NCBI GenBank assembly: GCA_023091665.1
Contig: JALJCQ010000013.1
Span: forward strand, 1,178,001 to 1,242,000
Direction of reading: 5' to 3'
Source of the DNA: Pythium myriotylum
Lineage: Eukaryota > Oomycota > Peronosporomycetes > Pythiales > Pythiaceae
DNA length: 64,000 bases
Shown here: positions 42,821-53,618 of the stretch, piece by piece
Position numbering within the stretch: the stretch's first letter is position 1
How the letters are laid out: each line of letters starts with the position of its first letter
The notes under the pieces: model-generated
The model's input: only the letters and a program-made list of their open reading frames with translations
Told to the model about the DNA's origin: nothing
Database searches by the model: none
Position numbers and translations under genes: made by a program

Positions 42821-45624
42821 ATGGCGATCCCCGAGAACTCTGAGCCCACGTTCGCTCGCCTGCCGACCATTGTCCGCCCAATCAAGGTGAGCCCGGCAGA
42901 GATTGATACGACCACCGCTTTTTTCCTCTGACTCTGTTGTCTGATCGCTAGTACTGGATCGACTACGATGTCATCGACCTCATGAATTTCCGCTTCGAGG
43001 CCTTCGAGCGCGTGCAGCTGCGCGTCAATGAGGCCACCGACACAATCATTTGCCATGCAGTCGATCTCTGCGTATTTGATGTGTCGATCGAAGTGCCCAG
43101 TAGCGTCGAAGGCGAGGCAACGAAGAAACTGGCTGCCGTCAAAATCCAGTTTGTGCCCAATGACGAGATTGTCACGTTCTATTTCGCAGATGCACTGCCA
43201 GCTGACTCGACCGTCACGCTGTCACTACGATTCCATGGCTTCATCAACAACAAACTGCGCGGCTTTTTCCGCACCGAGTTTAGTGTGGGCGACGAGAAAC
43301 GAGTAATGGCGTCGACGCAATTCGAAGCCTGCGAAGCACGTCGTGCACTGGTGTGCTGGGATGAACCGGCAATCAAGGCGCGTTTCGAGGTGTCCATGGT
43401 CACCGAAACCAACTTCACTGCGTTGTTCAACACAGAAGTTGTGGAGACCGAGACCCGACCAAAGAAGAACGCGCACCTCAACAAGCTGTGCCGGACAGAT
43501 AAAGCCACCGAGAAGTACTGGAAGTTTGCAGAGACACCGATCATGTCCACGTACATTTTGGCCATGGTCGTGGGTGAGTTCGACACTGTCAGTGCCACGA
43601 CCGATGACGGCGTAGTCATCACCGTATACACGCAATTGGGCAAAGCCGAGCGGGGTCGTTTTGCTTTAGACTTTGCCGTAAAGTCACTTGGCTTCTTCGC
43701 GCAACAGTTCAAAATCCCATACCCACTCAAGAAGCTTGATATGGTTGCCATTCCTAACTGGTTCATGGCCATGGAAAACTGGGGGCTGATTCCCTATGGG
43801 GAAACATTACTTCTTCTTGACGAGCAAACGAGCCACGAAGCCAAGGTCATGGTAGCTCAAGTAATTGCCCACGAGCTCGCCCATCAATGGTTTGGTAACC
43901 TCGTCACGATGGATTGGTGGACCGGACTCTGGCTTAACGAAGGGTTTGCAACCTACATGCAGTTCGATGCGGTCGACGCCATCTTTCCAGAGTGGAAGGT
44001 GTGGGAACTTTTTGTGAGAGACACAATGAGCCCAGCGCTTTTGAGAGATGCCATGATGAGTTCTCATCCCATCGAGGTTGAGGTTCACCACCCAAAAGAT
44101 ATCGTGCAAATCTTTGACGAGATCTCGTACGAGAAAGGCGCGAGTATCATCCGTATGCTCGCCGACTTTCTTGGTCGTGATGTCTTCTACCAAGGCGTCC
44201 ACAACTACCTCGTCAAGTTCAGCTACCAGAACACCAAGACAGAAGATCTGTGGGATGCTCTTGAGCAGGCCTCTGGGGTGAAGATTACTCAAATGGCAAA
44301 CACCTGGACCAAGCAGACTGGTTTCCCGCTTGTGACGGTTGATCGCACCCCCGATGGCGGGCTTACACTCACACAGGAGCGATTTCTCAACGAATTTGAT
44401 CTTCAGGGGGACGACGCCACGCTCTGGGACGTGCCTCTCACACTAATAACATCCGAGGGCCCTACGAGGCTGACGCGCGTTGGAATCTGGAATGATAAGG
44501 GCGGACCGGCCGAAGCCAGCGTAAACAAAACCCCACTCGCTGCCAGCGATGGGTTCCTTCAACGAGTCAACGCGGCTGTACCACAGACTGCCTCGTGGGT
44601 CAAACTCAATCCAAGTGAGTCCAATTTCTACCTCGTCAATTACTCGGACGAGATGTGGAAGCAACTGAAGAAACCGATTAAGTCACGCGAGTTGGGTATC
44701 ATCGACCGTGCCAGTCTGATTAGGAGTGTCTTTTCGCTGGTCACTGCTGGTGTACGCTCTATCGCTGACGCCTTCGAATTCACGCTCGCATACACTGACG
44801 AGCCGGAGTATCAATGCTGGAAGGAGATCTCGAACAGTTTCGAGAAATACGTGGATCTGTTTGAGGGGGAGCCCTTCTTCGCGCTTCTACAGAGATATAT
44901 TCGCGATCTCTTCTCCTCGCCCATGAAACGTCTCACATGGGACCCAACCGAAGAGGACACGGGAGACAGCAATACGTCTGACTTCCGCGCTACTGTGATC
45001 GCACGACTCGGTGATGCTGGAGATGAAACCACGATAACGGAAGCTTGCAAGCGCGCTACTCGCTTTCTGGAAGGGGATAAGTCTGCACTGTCGCCCGATC
45101 TCCGCCGCGTCGTACTCAAAATCTTCACCAAGAACACGTCCGTCGAGAATTCACGAGCCGTAGTGACGCAGTTACGCCAGCTGTATGAAGTGAGTGACTC
45201 GCCTGAGGAAAAGCAAGATGTTTTATCAGCTTTGGGCCTCGTCCCCGATCTCCAGGTAAAACACGAGCTTATGGAGTGGGCGTTCGGGCCACATGGTCTC
45301 AACGTGCCTGAGATTAACGACTTGCATGGTGGCGTATCGACGGGCCAAGTCGCTGCGCATGCGTCCTGGGCGTTTGTGAAGAGCAACTATGACTCGATCC
45401 TTGAGCGATTGTCCCCCATGCGGATGGGCACCGTTGTCAGGGTGGCGAGCGCAAGCTTCCGTGAAGCTTCGAAGGCCGACGAAGTCGAAGCCTTTTTGAG
45501 TACGAAGGACACGACGAGCATTAAGCGGCTCGTGAAGATTGTGCTCGAGCGTTTACGACTTCGCAGCAAGGAGTTTGGCCGTGACCGGGACGTCTTGGCA
45601 GCCTTTCTCGCGAACCGCATCTAG
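42821..45624 (+). CDS. Puromycin-sensitive-type aminopeptidase (M1 metallopeptidase)
   Basis: Exons 42821-42886 and 42952-45624 (65-bp intron) give 912 residues. Zinc-site motif HELAHQWFGNLVTMDWWTGL followed by WLNEGFATYM supplies both histidines and the distal Glu; a C-terminal ERAP1-like helical domain follows. The enzyme removes N-terminal residues from peptides, in the cytosol for this subfamily since no signal peptide or TM segment is present. The substrate-anchor motif normally GAMENWG reads MAMENWG here: the Glu and Asn that bind the peptide N-terminus are kept but the first Gly is Met. Start MAIPENSEPTFARLPTIVRP matches PSA-type N-termini that lead into the first beta-strand. Length agrees with the family (about 860-920). 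Confidence 0.88.
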
Positions 45625-45945
45625 TCGGCGGCGATGTGTTGATCTCTTACGTGTCCCTTCAATGTGATCAGCACTCATTACGATATAGCTCGGTATCTCA
45701 ATGAACGTTTTGCATAGGATTGGCATTGCGTGCAGTGTGTTTGCTACTTCGGCTGAACTCCAAAAGGAGAGAGAGAGAGAGAGAGTCCACCATACCTGAG
45801 ATAACCGAAACACGAAGACGCACTGCACTTTGAGAAGTTTGCACGTAAAATCGCGAGAGTTGTGCGATGCTCCTCCCGGGAAAACACCTATTGCAACCAC
45901 CGAGCTCCTCGCGATCGCCAACGAAATGCACATGTTCCACGCTGT
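45625..45945. other. Convergent intergenic region
   Basis: Contains a (GA)n microsatellite at about 45767-45785. No gene seen. Confidence 0.45.
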
Positions 45946-46416
45946 TTACTTCCGCGCTTTCTTTGCTGAACTTTGCTTGCTTGTCTCCGCTGCAGTCGTC
46001 GCCGACGACGATGCACTGCTTCCCTTCTGCGCCGCCGGCTTCCCAGCGAGCGTCTCTTCTCGCGCCTCGAGCGTCGCGAGAATCGGCTCGGCGGGCGACG
46101 TCACCGACGAGTAGGACGCATACCGGTGCTTGTCGACCTTGAGCTGCTCCTCGGCAGACAGCGCGACGCTCGCGGCGGCCGACGGGTCCTGTCGCTCGCG
46201 CTTCTTGCGCCGCAGCGCGGCGTTGCGGAACCGAATCGGCGCCGTCTTGGCGTCGCCCCAGCCCGTGAAGACGTTGCCGTGGACCGCCGTCTCGCGCAGA
46301 TACGTCTCCTCGAGCTCGAAGAGCTTGCGCTCCTCGTCCTTCCAGTCCTGCTCCTCGGCACGGAGCTGCGCCTCCACGGCGCGAAGGCGTTCCTCGATCT
46401 CTCGTTGGGCCACCAT
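45946..46416 (-). CDS. EAF6: Chromatin modification subunit Eaf6 (NuA4/MEAF6 family)
   Basis: A single-exon protein of 156 residues. An N-terminal coiled coil (REIEERLRAVEAQLRAEEQD) is followed by the Eaf6 core LFELEETYLRETAVHGNVFTGWG, which matches the family pattern 'xLExxYLxxTxxxGNxxxGW'. A basic helix (FRNAALRRKKRERQD) comes next, then a Ser/Ala/Lys tail. Eaf6 is a small non-catalytic subunit shared by NuA4/TIP60 and MOZ/HBO1-type histone acetyltransferases and bridges catalytic and scaffold subunits through its coiled coil. Start is the first ATG. The gene is divergent from the HROB-like gene with only 59 bp between start codons. Confidence 0.85.
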   Translation of the reverse strand: MVAQREIEERLRAVEAQLRAEEQDWKDEERKLFELEETYLRETAVHGNVFTGWGDAKTAPIRFRNAALRRKKRERQDPSAAASVALSAEEQLKVDKHRYASYSSVTSPAEPILATLEAREETLAGKPAAQKGSSASSSATTAAETSKQSSAKKARK

Positions 46417-46475
46417 GTTCGAATGAGCTGCTCACTAAGTTCGGGGAAGAACCGTTAGGTTCGTATGTTGAGGTC
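46417..46475. promoter_or_regulatory. 59-bp divergent promoter, Eaf6 / HROB-like
   Basis: The whole interval between two opposite start codons is 59 bp. It holds GCTCACTAAG (46430-46439), a partial Inr, on the plus strand. UTRs of the two genes must be very short or overlap. Confidence 0.5.
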
Positions 46476-47984
46476 ATGGCTTCGAGCGAGGAGGAATGGG
46501 ACGATATTGGCGACGGCGGCTTCTCCTCTTCTGGAGATCGAGGCGCTCGTCACGAGAGCCAGATAGAGACAGAGGCAGATGCGCAGGGTCGTGGAGGAGA
46601 CGAACCCGAAGAAAGTGGCGGCGAACGAGCAGCGAGTCCCGAGAACGAGGCTAGCCTCGGATCGGATGGCAAGCACAAGTCGCGCAAGAGAGGACGCCGC
46701 GCGGCCTCGAGCCACGACGACGATGGTCTGACTCGTGGTCGTAGCTGGCTTTCTAGGTGGTTGGGGCTCACGTGGATGCGAATACGTAGACTTCGAGTCG
46801 CAGCCGACGATCACCAAGTGGTTCCGGCAGGTTCCCGGGCCACTCCAGGACGTCATGAAGCAGCAGCACGCGGAACTGCAGCAATCGTGCGTCGTTAGTT
46901 ACCTGGCGGTTCGTGTTAATTTCTTATGGACCTACTGTGCAACTAGGATGGACGACGACGGGTTCCCTGCGAGTGGGCGGTCGAGTGGACACGCCGTTCA
47001 CATCTCCACGGTCTTCGACTTCGGTCCTTGGGTCGATATGTGTGATTCAGTTGGGATGGCAACCACTCCAGGCGAGCTCTATGGTGCGGCTGTAGTGTGT
47101 TAGCAGAAGGCTATCGATTGTTAAACTTTTGTCCTTGTCTTCGCAGGAGGAGTCAAGATGAGCCGTCTGGAACACACGATCGCCCACATCCAAGACGATG
47201 CCTACCAGATACTCAAGATACCTCGCCTGCTGGTGCTGATCAAATCGATGCGTTACATCGACGAGGAAATCGTCGCTGTGTTCCATGTTAGTTGCTTTGT
47301 TAAGAAAGCTTGTCAGCGGTTCTAACTCGTGTGTGGTAGGACCCCTCGGGCGAAGTTGACGGCTACTTTCACCGCGACATAGTCGAGCAAGTCGGGCCGG
47401 CTCTTGTGAACGGAACCGCAGTTTCATTGAGAGAGGTTTCCGTGTTCACACCAAGCCACTTTGATGTCAGTGGGGCACAGAAAAGATACCTGAACATTAC
47501 TCCTCGCAACGTGGTGTCTGTGTTCGTTGCAGAAAGCATTGCCAAGAGTGTGGAGTCGATAGTTCGAGCATTCAACGAAGGACAAACGGAGCTGATTAGA
47601 TCGGAGAAAGATGCTGCAGAGGAGGCGTTCGACAATCAACCTCTTGCCCAGCAGTCCGAAGAGTTGGCTCAAGTAGATGTTCGCGCAACAACGACCGAGC
47701 TCTCCTTTATCTCTCAGCGGCAAGTTATCGAGCGACACCAGCCTGTTCGGGTGGACCCAAATGAAGCTGCTAGCTCTTCAGCCGTGAGTAAGAAGTCAAA
47801 AAAAGGAAAGGAACTCCCAAGTGGTCTAGGAAGATGGCAGTGGCATCAGTTGGCACGAAAGAAAACTGCGGCATCGAATGACGAGGAAGAGGACCCACCT
47901 GCGGAGACGCGCCGCCCCGCGTTTTCAGGTCGATTTACCGAGCTTTTGTCGCAACACATAGAAGCTCGACGGTTTGTGCATTAG
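46476..47984 (+). CDS. HROB/MCM8IP-like homologous-recombination OB-fold protein (DUF4539)
   Basis: Proposed exons 46476-46725, 46757-46886, 46947-47083, 47147-47286 and 47340-47984 give 433 residues. The disordered acidic N-terminus (MASSEEEWDDIGDGGFSSSG) leads to VDFESQPTITKWFRQVPGPL. Next is the conserved OB-fold: AYQILKIPRLLVLIKSMRYI, HDPSGEVDGYFHRDIVEQVG, TAVSLREVSVFTPSHFDVSG and RYLNITPRNVVSVF. This closely follows the HROB/C17orf53 pattern, in which 'DPTGEMxGTxHR' and 'GxVLxLxxVxVFSPS...YLNVTPxNxxxxF' recur. HROB recruits the MCM8-MCM9 helicase to repair DNA in homologous recombination. The first gap would be a 31-bp intron, too short for normal splicing, so the N-terminal frame junction is uncertain or a sequence indel. 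Confidence 0.7.
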
Positions 47985-48307
47985 GATGAATGGTGCGATG
48001 CTTAGTTTTCAAGGATTATATGGTTCTGTAGATTAGCAGCAAATGGGACGACTCGACCTTCATCAGATCAAACAACAGAAGACGCCATACAAGCACCAGC
48101 GAGCGAGAATCACAGAGAAACTGAGAGGGCGAGGGTTGCGTCAACGAAGAGTGTTCGGTTTTCGACGATCCAAGAGTCAAAAGGCGATGACTTCGATGAC
48201 GAAGATGACTGGTAGAGTAAAAAAATATATCGACTCAAATAAGATATCGTTGTATCGTTTCCTGTTCCCGGCTGTATGGGGCGGAGTACTGCTTTTTCAT
48301 ACCCAGC
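47985..48307. other. Convergent intergenic region
   Basis: 3' flanks of two convergent genes. A short plus-strand frame here (basic, 91 codons) is not supported as a gene. Confidence 0.4.
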
Positions 48308-48958
48308 CTAGTCGTTAATACGATTACGGGCCATGCCGTCAGCAAGGCTGTTGACGTCGCTGTCAGAATTTTCGTCCTCCGGAGTCATGGCTATCTCGAG
48401 CAGGGTCTTTATCCACTGGTTGGCATCGTTGACTCTGCCCCTTGAGAACGTCGGGCCTCTCTTTTCAACCATTCCATCACTCTCAACGTCGACATCATGC
48501 AAGAACATCACGTTGACGAAGACGTGGTCTTCGGCGAAGTCGTTTGCTTCCCCGTTTGGGAAGTATTTGCGCCATTTTCTCTTTTCATCGTAGTTCGGCT
48601 TTATCTTGCGAAGGCACCAGCGCACGACCGTCGCCACGAGCATCTCAACTGAGCGGCTTTTTCTTAGCAGAAGGAAGTGAACCTGCTTGTTCCTGCCGTA
48701 TCGACTCTTGGCCATCAAGATCCTGACGTACTTTTCGGGATCGAACTCGTAAGTGTATCGATGGCCCTCTTCACCGTTTTTGTACGATCGTGGGTACGGA
48801 CTGATAGTTGGAAGGTCCCCTTTGTACAGAGTTGTCGTAAAGCAAGCGACGCGTGCACCATACAAGTAACCATCGCGGTCTTCGTCATCGCAGACGTTCG
48901 GTTTAATGGTGGCAAGACCAGCCTCTGTGGACACGTGATAGGCGATAATTCTGGGCAT
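48308..48958 (-). CDS. Orphan protein with weak ADP-ribosyltransferase-like N-terminus
   Basis: A single-exon frame of 216 residues starting MPRIIAYHVSTEAGLATIKP. The opening 'xYHVSTxxGLxxI' followed by GYLYGARVACFTTTLYKGDL resembles the first His-strand/helix and the Tyr strand of ADP-ribosyltransferase-like folds (compare 'LYHxTxxxxxxxIxxxG...GxYLxxxxxxA'). Further conserved-looking elements are RYTYEFDPEKYVRILMAKSR and FVNVMFLHDVDVESD. No catalytic triad can be assigned with confidence. Genes upstream and downstream give no functional hint. Codon use is somewhat less GC-biased than its neighbours, which could reflect age, transfer or low expression. Confidence 0.5.
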   Translation of the reverse strand: MPRIIAYHVSTEAGLATIKPNVCDDEDRDGYLYGARVACFTTTLYKGDLPTISPYPRSYKNGEEGHRYTYEFDPEKYVRILMAKSRYGRNKQVHFLLLRKSRSVEMLVATVVRWCLRKIKPNYDEKRKWRKYFPNGEANDFAEDHVFVNVMFLHDVDVESDGMVEKRGPTFSRGRVNDANQWIKTLLEIAMTPEDENSDSDVNSLADGMARNRIND

Positions 48959-49322
48959 CACCTCTTGGTTATTTGTCTTCTTCTTGGGGCAAAGAGTGCA
49001 AATCGAGAAGTGGGTCTTGGCGTTGGACGCGCACACGCCGCGGACCCTCGAGAAGATCGAAGGATATCAAAATATCTTTAGGATATCGAATGTGCCCCAT
49101 CTGTCTAACTTCCAGCTCATCACCAAGAAGAGCCCACACTTTCAGCAACAAGAAAACGCAATCGACACGAGCAGAATCTAGATCGTGCAGGTATATAGAA
49201 TGGGAGCTATTCTAGCGCGTGCTAATTGTCTGGCTGCGACTGATCCATCTCGTTGTGAGCGACCCCGTCGAGCTCCATTGAGGAGGAGCTTGGTCAGAGT
49301 CAAGGCCGAACAATCTCGAACT
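48959..49322. other. Intergenic region
   Basis: Between two tandem minus-strand genes; the promoter of the orphan gene should lie here. No motif recognised. Confidence 0.4.
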
Positions 49323-50806
49323 CTAGCAGGTGAAGAACATGTAGATCTCGAGGCCGAGCGTGATGAGGAACCCCAGCTGCGCGTACGTCCAGTAGCTGAT
49401 GCCCAGCAAGTAGCAGGTCCAGTCGGCGATCGAGAAGCCAATACCGATGACCTTGAGCGAGAAGGCCCAGATCAGGTAGATCTGCAGCATGTTGTAGAGC
49501 AGCGCGTTGATGTTGGACGCCGTGCCGATGTCATCCGGCACGTCCTCCACGAACGCATCGAGGAAGATGCGACGAAGCGCGAGGCGGTTCTGGTTGCGGT
49601 TCTTGGCCGGGTCCGGCGCGAACTGGGGGAGGAATCGCACCAAGGTCTACAACAATCTCACAAGTCAGTGTACCATCCAATAATCGCTTTTGGCGCAAGT
49701 CCCACATACACGTCCGGGCGTGCTGAAGTAGCGCTCGGGCGGCCAGCACTCGTAGGCGCCAAACACGATCGCCGGGATGACGTTCTTCTTGGTATCGTCG
49801 CGCAGGTAGAACGGGCCCTTCTTGAACTCTTGCAGCAGACCGTCCTTCGAGCGCGTGCCCTCGGGCGAGATGCAGACCGAGGCACCCTCAACGTTGATGA
49901 GCTGCGCAAGGTACTTGAGACTCGCAAGCGCGTTCTTGCGGTTCGAACGGTCGATCGGCACGAAGCGGAAGCCCCAGCGAGCGACCCAACCGAGGAAAGG
50001 CAGCATGAAGAGGCTCTTCTTAGCAGCGTACTGTACACATAAAAGCAGAGGTGAGCCACGACGATCGTCAAACCCATTGATGCCTAGTAAGAAACGCACC
50101 TTGAAAGCCACGGGCGAGCGGGCGTTCACGATGAAGCCATCGAGGTTGGACGCGTGGCTGGAGTCCAAACGAGAGATGTGAGCAATCCGTAACGGACACA
50201 CGAGAGCCAAGCCGCGTGTGCAGCGTACCTGAACATGCAGACGACGGCGTCGTCGAGGTTGGTGAGGTGCTCGCGGCCCTCGGCCGTGGCGTCCGAGGCG
50301 CCCGTGATGCAGAGCACCTTGGCCATGAACGACGAGACAATGTCGAGCGGGAGGTAGTTCTTCTTGACGCCGGCCTCGCGCAGCGTCTGGTCGAGCAGGC
50401 GCAGCGGGATGAGCACGCAGGCGGCGCCGAACCAGCCGATGAAGACGAGCAGGAACGTCGCGAAGCGGATGGCCGTGTAGACCTTGTCAAACTGCGAGTC
50501 GGCGGTCGAGATGACCTCGAGGCGGAGCTGCTTGCGGATGGCGTCGAGCTGGCGGTTGGCCTCGGCGATCTCGGCGGACGAGAGCCACTCGCTCTCGATG
50601 CCGTACTCGTTGAGCTTTTCCTCGATCTCGATGCGCAGGAGCTCGCTCTCGCGGTAAAACTTGCGGCGCACTTGGTTCTTCTTGGCGAGCGTCGCGCCTT
50701 CCTTGGCGAGCACGAGCGTCGCCGGCAGCTTGAGCTGCAGCTCCTCGAGGCGCTCGGCGAAGCGCACTTCCGCGAGCACTTCGGCCACGGTCTTCTTGTC
50801 GCTCAT
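49323..50806 (-). CDS. PlsC-type glycerophospholipid acyltransferase (LPAAT family)
   Basis: Exons 50806-50229, 50157-50100, 50030-49710 and 49646-49323 (introns 71, 69, 63 bp) give 426 residues. Acyltransferase motif I HASNLDGFIVNARSP (Hx4D) is formed across the first intron, motif II lies in GFRFVPIDRSN, and motif III is SVCISPEGTRSKDG. A TM segment precedes motif I (AIRFATFLLVFIGWFGAACV) and at least two follow the domain. The first ~130 residues are a charged helical region (QLKLPATLVLAKEGATLAKK), an unusual extension for LPAATs. The enzyme most likely acylates lysophosphatidate or a related lysolipid at the ER. The gene carries the third copy of the GGTACAGYGTACC motif 132 bp before its ATG. 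Confidence 0.82.
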
Positions 50807-51080
50807 GGCGCTTGGAGGGAAATGAAGGCGAGGCGCCGCTGAGGAGCTCCGGCCCCCGTCGCGGTCGACGTGAACAATGGTCGACGGCGACGTGGCCATC
50901 GAGGTCACAGAGAACGAAGAACAGGTACCACGTTCGATGGTACAGCGTACCCGTTTCGGTGGCACTGGACCTGCTCAAATGGGATGGTGACGCGCCCCGC
51001 CCCGCCAGCGCGCCTTTCTCGCCGATGCGATGGCGTCACATGGGTACATGTGATGACTAAACCCGCACTGGAGCTGCTCG
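50807..51080. promoter_or_regulatory. Promoter region of the acyltransferase
   Basis: Tandem spacer between two minus-strand genes; it holds the third palindrome copy and a KpnI-type GGTACC at 50924. Confidence 0.4.
50938..50955 (+). promoter_or_regulatory. Palindromic promoter motif, copy 3 (acyltransferase)
   Basis: TGGTACAGCGTACCCGTT; the core 50939-50951 has one change (T to C) from the perfect palindrome. It lies 132 bp upstream of the minus-strand ATG at 50806. Confidence 0.5.
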
Positions 51081-52988
51081 CTAGCGCAAGCTGAGCTTGA
51101 GGCGCGAGACCTCGAGCGAGAGATCGCGCAGGCGGCTCTCGAGCCACGCCTTCTCGGTGCGCGCGCTCATGGTCTTGAGGCCCGTCTGCTCCACCTTGGC
51201 GAGCTTGGCCTCCATCTACAACGGCGCTGTCACGATTAGAAGTCCACGAGAACGAGAGAGAGGCAACAGACCTGCTCCTTCTCGACGTGGAGCTTGAGTA
51301 GCTTCTGCTCGAGGTCGCGTTTCTGCAGCGAGTCTTGTTGGAACGTCTGTTTCTCGGTTGCGAAAGGCGCGGATAGAGCAGGGTCCACGACCGGGCAGAG
51401 ATCGGGCGGGTCGTACGTTGGCTGGTGGCGCAAGACGTCGCCGATCGAAGTACTTCGACGGGCGAGAGCTAACATCAGCATCACATATTAGAAAGAGTAC
51501 ACCGTCGCAGCCATTGACAACACACCACCGTCCGCTTTGAACTGGTCATAGCCAAATCCTCCGGCTGTTGGCCTTCGGTCTGCAGATGAATACCCGAGCG
51601 ACGCGAGCGAGCTGACTCCACTGGCGGTGGTTGAGGAGACGGCAGGTGCATTCGCTTGAGGACGACGGTCGCTCATCATATCTTTGGGGAAAAAGAGTCG
51701 AATCAGCTGAATATTTCCTTCAAGAGTAGAATTTGTACCGACCTTTCAGTGTCATGGGCTTCGACGAGCCAGCGTGAGTGGATGTTATCCTGTTCATCAA
51801 TGACGGCACTGCGACTTCATCAATCTGATTCCATGCGCCCATAGTCGAGCCGCTTGTCTCAAATGCGACTGACCGCTGAATGTCGTGCGTTAGATTTTGG
51901 TATGATTGCATCGAGCGATCAAAAGTGGGTTGTTGCGGAGTTTGTTTTCCTGGGAATGAAGTCGCTGACGATGCATGTGCTGGTTTTCCGTTCCTTGCAC
52001 GGTTCAAGTCTTCCTCTAGCTCACGGATCCGCGCCTGAAGTTCCTTCATCTTCTGTGCTTCCACGACGGCATTGTTCTGCATCAGAGACGACTTTCTTGC
52101 CTCGCTCTCCTTGAGTTTTCCTGCGAGTTGGTCTTTCTCGTGACGCAGCTGTTCAATCTCTCGGAGCAAGAGATCCTTCTCAGCTACATTCACGGTCTCT
52201 TTTGCGTTGGCGTTCATTTGCTTCTGAAGTTTGCCTAAATCATACACGACTTGCATGTAATCCTTGTGGACCTTATCTTTCTCCTCGATTGCTTTCCGCG
52301 CCTGATCTTGATACGTCTCGTTTGTCAGCTGAAGCGACCGAACCTTAGCCTCCAAGTTGCTCAGCTCTGCAGTCTTCTGAACGAGTAGCTGCGCGTGCTG
52401 CTCCTGTGTCTGTTCCTTCTCTTTGAGCGAAGACTGTAGGGTCGCATTTTGCCGCTCCAATCTTGACAACTGTTCTCTCATACCGCTAATCTCGAGTTGC
52501 TGGGCTTGGAAAGTTGCGTCTTGTTGCCGCATCTGATCGGACATGGTCTCGAGTTGGTGGAGCTGCTTCGCGAGGACTGTCTGTAGGTGGCGTTCTCTGT
52601 CCGCGAGTTCTTCGCACCGTCTCTCAAGGGCTTTTACATCCTGTACACGGGGGCTTGGATCAAGTGGGGCAAGTGGATTCATCGGTGTTTGTGAGAAAGA
52701 CTGAAACGTTGTTGTAGCAGGAGGTGGTGGCGGAGGAGGTAGCAAGCTGTTAGTGTCCACTGCTTTCTTTGCAACGAGATCCCCTAGCGTCAACGCGACT
52801 CGCCGGGGCTGCTCGTTAAAAAGGTGAGGTTGTGGCGGAGACACTGACATCGGCCGTGGAGGCGTCAGCTCTAGCCTGTTGCCGGAATCTTGTGGTTGGT
52901 TGTCGGCGGTGGACCCTCCGTTGTGGACGCGAATTGGCGTTACCGATGAGCGTGGGAAAACCAGATCCGAGTCGCGAAAGCTCACCAT
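51081..52988 (-). CDS. Coiled-coil protein (at least 577 aa)
   Basis: Exons 52988-51743, 51681-51526, 51468-51272 and 51215-51081 (introns 61, 57, 56 bp) with consistent phases. A Pro/Ser-rich N-terminus (LLPPPPPPPATTTFQSFSQT) leads into a ~220-residue coiled coil (VQDVKALERRCEELADRERH ... LKEKEQTQEQHAQLLVQKTA). After a linker, a second coiled coil closes the protein (DLEQKLLKLHVEKEQ, EKAWLESRLRDLSLEVSRLK). The open frame continues upstream to a splice-acceptor-like TTTTTAG at about 53306, and residues there also look genuine (RSSWADASDPEELVEVVDRR), so the real start is probably in an unlocated upstream exon. No family recognised. Likely a cytoskeletal or vesicle-tethering coiled coil, by inference. 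Confidence 0.65.
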
Positions 52989-53245
52989 CTCAGACGTCGA
53001 TGGCAGTTCCCTGATCGCTCCATCGTCTTGACTGAGGAGTTTCGCACTCGGCACCAATGAAGATGCAGCCGCGTCCTGCGTGATGCGACGACGACCGAAG
53101 TCCTCTCGCAACGTTCCGGCACTGCCATCGCATCCCGATTGCCTCTGCAGTCCCCACTTCAGTTCTTGCCCATTTGCAGCAGCACTGAGTTTTGTTCCGT
53201 CGGCAGATCGGCGATCGACCACCTCGACCAGCTCCTCTGGATCCG

Positions 53246-53557
53246 ATGCATCTGCCCAAGAGCTCCGGACCTCAGTCTCGCTTCCAGTCCCCCCAAGGTT
53301 CCTCTAAAAACCGCTCACCCGAGTCGCCCAGCAAGTCGAGTCGGCTCTCCACGTCGCCGCCACGCAACGTGTCGAGGCTTCGCCACGAGAGCACGTCGTC
53401 GTCGCGTGGCCAATGGCCCAGCGTCGCATTCGGATCCCACATATCCAGTGCGCCACGAGAGCTTCAACACACACCCTTCGAGTCCATGGACCCATCGAGT
53501 AGCCCAGATCGCATTCTGAGAATCCACTACTCTAGGACTAATCTAGGACTGAGATAG
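53246..53557 (+). CDS. Possible small Ser-rich protein opposite the coiled-coil gene's 5' end
   Basis: A plus-strand frame of 103 codons from MHLPKSSGPQSRFQSPQGSS to a TAG. Its Ser/Pro/Arg composition (SPESPSKSSRLSTSPPRNVS) looks like a normal disordered protein, whereas the antisense frames between 53310 and 53530 are Arg-rich and unnatural. It lies 61 bp before the synaptotagmin-like gene and may be an alternative 5' exon or leader ORF of that gene. Evidence is compositional only. Confidence 0.3.
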   Translation: MHLPKSSGPQSRFQSPQGSSKNRSPESPSKSSRLSTSPPRNVSRLRHESTSSSRGQWPSVAFGSHISSAPRELQHTPFESMDPSSSPDRILRIHYSRTNLGLR

Positions 53558-53618
53558 GACAATAACGCGCTCACCGGTCATTGGGGCAACTCGCGAGGGG
53601 ATCACGTATCTTGAGCGT

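Noticed and set aside
48043..48318. 91-codon basic plus-strand frame
   Set aside because: Lies in a 3' flank, Arg/Lys-biased, no domain, overlaps the convergent orphan gene's end.
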